7,524 bases of DNA, taken from Clostridia bacterium (GTDB lineage: Bacteria; Bacillota; Clostridia; Oscillospirales; Acutalibacteraceae). The stretch is taken from positions 1 to 7,524 of the forward strand of contig JAFRZS010000059.1 of NCBI GenBank assembly GCA_017442445.1, given 5' to 3'. Under the pieces are notes generated by a model. It was not told where the DNA came from. It did no database searches and worked only from the letters and a program-made list of their open reading frames with translations. The position numbers and the translations under genes were made by a program. Shown here piece after piece: positions 6,193-7,524 of this stretch (the stretch's first letter is position 1; every line of letters begins with the position of its first letter).

Positions 6193-6555
6193 TTAGTCAA
6201 CAAAATTAAATTCGTCTTTAAATCTTTCTTTGAAGATATTGAAAACAACTTCCAAAGTATGTTCATCATCAACACTTGTATAGGATTCTTCCTCTTCACC
6301 GGTTTCTTCAATCTTGAGAATTACTACCTGTCCGTCGTCATCTTCTTCGTCTGTAGGAAGTAATACAACATATTCTTCGCCTTTGTAATCAATAAGGTCA
6401 AGAAATTCGAAACGAATTTCATTTCCGTCTTCATCGTTGAGCGTAATTATATTGTCCAATTCTTCCTCAATATTTTCTGTCGTAACCTCATCTTCTTTTG
6501 CAAGTAAGCTGTTGATTCTTGCTTTGATTTTTTCAATCATATTGTTTTCACTCAT
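6193..6555 (-). CDS. DUF1292 family protein
   Basis: A strongly acidic protein of 120 residues from the chosen start (MSENNMIEKI...). The DUF1292 (PF06949) core spans about 36-83: IITLNDEDGNEIRFEFLDLI, then YKGEEYVVLLP, an acidic DEEDDD turn, then VVILKIEE. A C-terminal helix, EVVFNIFKERFKDEF, completes the usual fold. The N-terminal 30 residues form a Lys/Glu-rich helix. The family is widespread in Firmicutes, small and cytoplasmic, with no settled function. In many genomes DUF1292 genes sit beside yrrK/mreB-like or tRNA-modification genes; here the partner is a metallophosphatase. The start codon overlaps the phosphatase's end (ATGAGTGA), which implies translational coupling. A start 7 codons upstream (6576) is possible but less likely. 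Confidence 0.9.
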   Translation of the reverse strand: MSENNMIEKIKARINSLLAKEDEVTTENIEEELDNIITLNDEDGNEIRFEFLDLIDYKGEEYVVLLPTDEEDDDGQVVILKIEETGEEEESYTSVDDEHTLEVVFNIFKERFKDEFNFVD

Positions 6556-7267
6556 TTTCATTCTCCTTTTCTTCATAATAAAATTCTTTCATATCATCAA
6601 GCCGCAGAAGCATTGGGTTAAGTCCCGCCGCAACTCCGACATCAATGTTGATAAATGAGTCTGTGATTATTGGTTTTCCTTTGTACTCGTCACCGTAAAC
6701 CAAGGTCGGTGTGTGTCCGAAAATAACCGTAATTCCATCGTAATATTTTACATCAATCGCCGGTCTTGTCCACAATAGATCGTCTTCCGAATATTGTGAC
6801 AGTTTTTTATCTTCTCTGAAATTTCCGAGTCCGCTGTGAACAAGGATAAAATCTCTGTCGCCGACACTTATTCCTTCATACAACGGAATATCTCTGAGAA
6901 ATTCCAGCAGATATTTTATCTCACTTTTTCTCATAGCTGACAAAGCATCAATTGTCGGCTGACCTCCGTTTGAAACCCAGGTTAAATACATATCCAATTT
7001 TGTACCGGTAAGGTCTGAGATTGACTGTTCTGTTATCTCATCAAATAAAAAGTCACAGGCAAGAAGCATCGCTTCATGATTTCCCATAATTAACTGTGCG
7101 TTGTTTTTTGACATCAGCCATCGGAGAATTTTTATTCCGTCTGTACCTCTGTCAATTACATCACCGAGAACATATAAAAAATCTTCATCGCCAAACCCGA
7201 TTCCGTCAAGAAATTCTTTGAATTTTTCCAAAGAAAATCCGTGCAGATCCGATGTCACATAAATCAT
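6548..7267 (-). CDS. PPP/ApaH-like metallophosphatase (calcineurin-like phosphoesterase)
   Basis: 239 residues with every core metallophosphatase motif: SDLHG (6-10, metal ligands D7 and H9), GDVIDRG (35-41, D36 and the PPP-type DRG), GNHE (62-65), LVHSGL (142-147) and FGHTPT (183-188). NIDVGVAAG (207-215) matches the strand closing PPP folds. The GDxxDRG form and length suit bacterial PrpA/PphA Ser/Thr phosphatases and symmetrical Ap4A hydrolases; which of these it is cannot be decided here. It should bind two Mn2+ or Fe2+/3+ ions and act in the cytoplasm. ATG 7267 has GAGGA (7279-7275) 7 nt upstream, lying inside the end of the preceding gene, 3 nt away. The 3' end overlaps the DUF1292 start by 8 nt. 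It belongs to a minus-strand operon. The last residues (EEKENENE) are a low-complexity acidic tail partly imposed by the overlap. Confidence 0.93.
   Translation of the reverse strand: MIYVTSDLHGFSLEKFKEFLDGIGFGDEDFLYVLGDVIDRGTDGIKILRWLMSKNNAQLIMGNHEAMLLACDFLFDEITEQSISDLTGTKLDMYLTWVSNGGQPTIDALSAMRKSEIKYLLEFLRDIPLYEGISVGDRDFILVHSGLGNFREDKKLSQYSEDDLLWTRPAIDVKYYDGITVIFGHTPTLVYGDEYKGKPIITDSFINIDVGVAAGLNPMLLRLDDMKEFYYEEKENENE
6563..6569 (-). promoter_or_regulatory. Ribosome binding site deciding the DUF1292 start
   Basis: AAAGGAG on the minus strand lies 7 nt before the ATG at 6555 and only 1 nt from the ATG at 6561. It is itself downstream of the ATG at 6576. Only the start at 6555 has correct spacing, so the protein is 120 rather than 127 residues. 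Confidence 0.75.
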
Positions 7268-7270
7268 ATT

Positions 7271-7524
7271 TTATTCCTCATACTCTCTTAATTTTTCAAT
7301 CAACATTTTATCTTTCAACGGGAGGGTGTTTGTATCCTTCATCAATCTGAGTTTTAAGACGCAGCCTTTTATTGCAGAGATGTTTAATTTTTTATTGAAA
7401 ATAATATGTCTGAAAACTCTTTTTGACATTTTGATGTTTTCTTTTTCTGAAATCATTTTCAAAAAACTTTTTCTCAAAAAGTAATCAGCTTTTTTAATCC
7501 CGACGGTTGAAAAACTTTTCTCAT
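7271..7524 (-). CDS. C-terminal part of an unrecognised, Lys/Arg-rich protein (5' end outside window)
   Basis: The reading frame is open from the right window edge to TAA at 7271, giving the last 84 residues or so of a longer protein. Nothing in the frame requires a start inside the window; the possible TTG at 7477 has no ribosome site, so the gene most likely begins outside. The visible part is basic and helical (for example KKADYFLRKS, MSKRVFRHIIFNKKL, DKMLIEKLREYEE), with one Cys and no membrane segment. I do not recognise the family. It ends 3 nt before the phosphatase start and carries that gene's ribosome site, so the two are almost certainly co-transcribed and translationally coupled. 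Confidence 0.7.
   Translation of the reverse strand, partial: EKSFSTVGIKKADYFLRKSFLKMISEKENIKMSKRVFRHIIFNKKLNISAIKGCVLKLRLMKDTNTLPLKDKMLIEKLREYEE

Noticed and set aside
6556..6576. Longer DUF1292 start (MKKRRMK extension)
   Set aside because: The AAAGGAG site lies downstream of that ATG and is spaced correctly only for the ATG at 6555.
5919..6576. Toxin-antitoxin pair formed by the Xre protein and the DUF1292 gene
   Set aside because: The genes are convergent with a terminator between them, and DUF1292 belongs to another operon; neither is a known toxin.
7475..7477. TTG as an internal start giving a 68-residue protein
   Set aside because: There is no ribosome site, and the same frame stays open to the window edge, so a partial gene is the simpler reading.
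7522..7524. ATG at the very edge of the minus strand
   Set aside because: It is in a different frame from the gene ending at 7271 and reaches a stop after 16 codons.

Overview
The window looks like a stretch of chromosome from a low-GC Gram-positive anaerobe, most likely a Clostridia/Oscillospirales (Ruminococcus-like) gut bacterium. The reasons are the AT-rich sequence, strong GGAGG-type ribosome sites, textbook sigma-A promoters with extended -10 elements, poly-A/poly-T hairpin terminators, Listeria-Bacteroides-type surface repeats, a DUF1292 gene and an NhaC-family antiporter. The genus is an inference; no rRNA or marker gene is present. There is no tRNA, rRNA, CRISPR array, insertion sequence or prophage gene.

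Layout. (1) Positions 1-1947, minus strand: the first 649 codons of a large secreted protein with a signal peptide, an unassigned Ser/Thr-rich region, a FIVAR-like segment and at least four B-type (Flg_new/InlB-B-like) repeats; it runs off the left edge. (2) Positions 1948-2231: a divergent promoter region. (3) Positions 2232-3149, plus strand: a diacylglycerol/lipid kinase starting at TTG. It ends at a two-way terminator shared with (4), an NhaC-family antiporter on the minus strand (3195-4505). (5) Positions 4609-5775, minus strand: a 388-residue secreted, acidic protein with degenerate Ig-like repeats and an amphipathic C-terminal tail, with its own terminator and two promoters. (6) Positions 5919-6155, plus strand: a small Xre-type regulator divergent from the secreted protein; the gap between them carries overlapping palindromes on top of a perfect-consensus promoter. 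(7) Positions 6193-7524, minus strand: a tightly packed run of an unknown partial gene, a PPP/ApaH-like metallophosphatase and a DUF1292 protein, ending at a second two-way terminator.

How they work together. Most units look like independent housekeeping or surface genes. Two links are visible: the Xre regulator with the divergent secreted protein (a likely regulator-target pair through the palindromic operator), and the coupled phosphatase-DUF1292 operon. I see no clear defence, biosynthetic or mobile system. The most interesting material is the regulator/secreted-protein locus and the repeat architecture of the partial surface protein.
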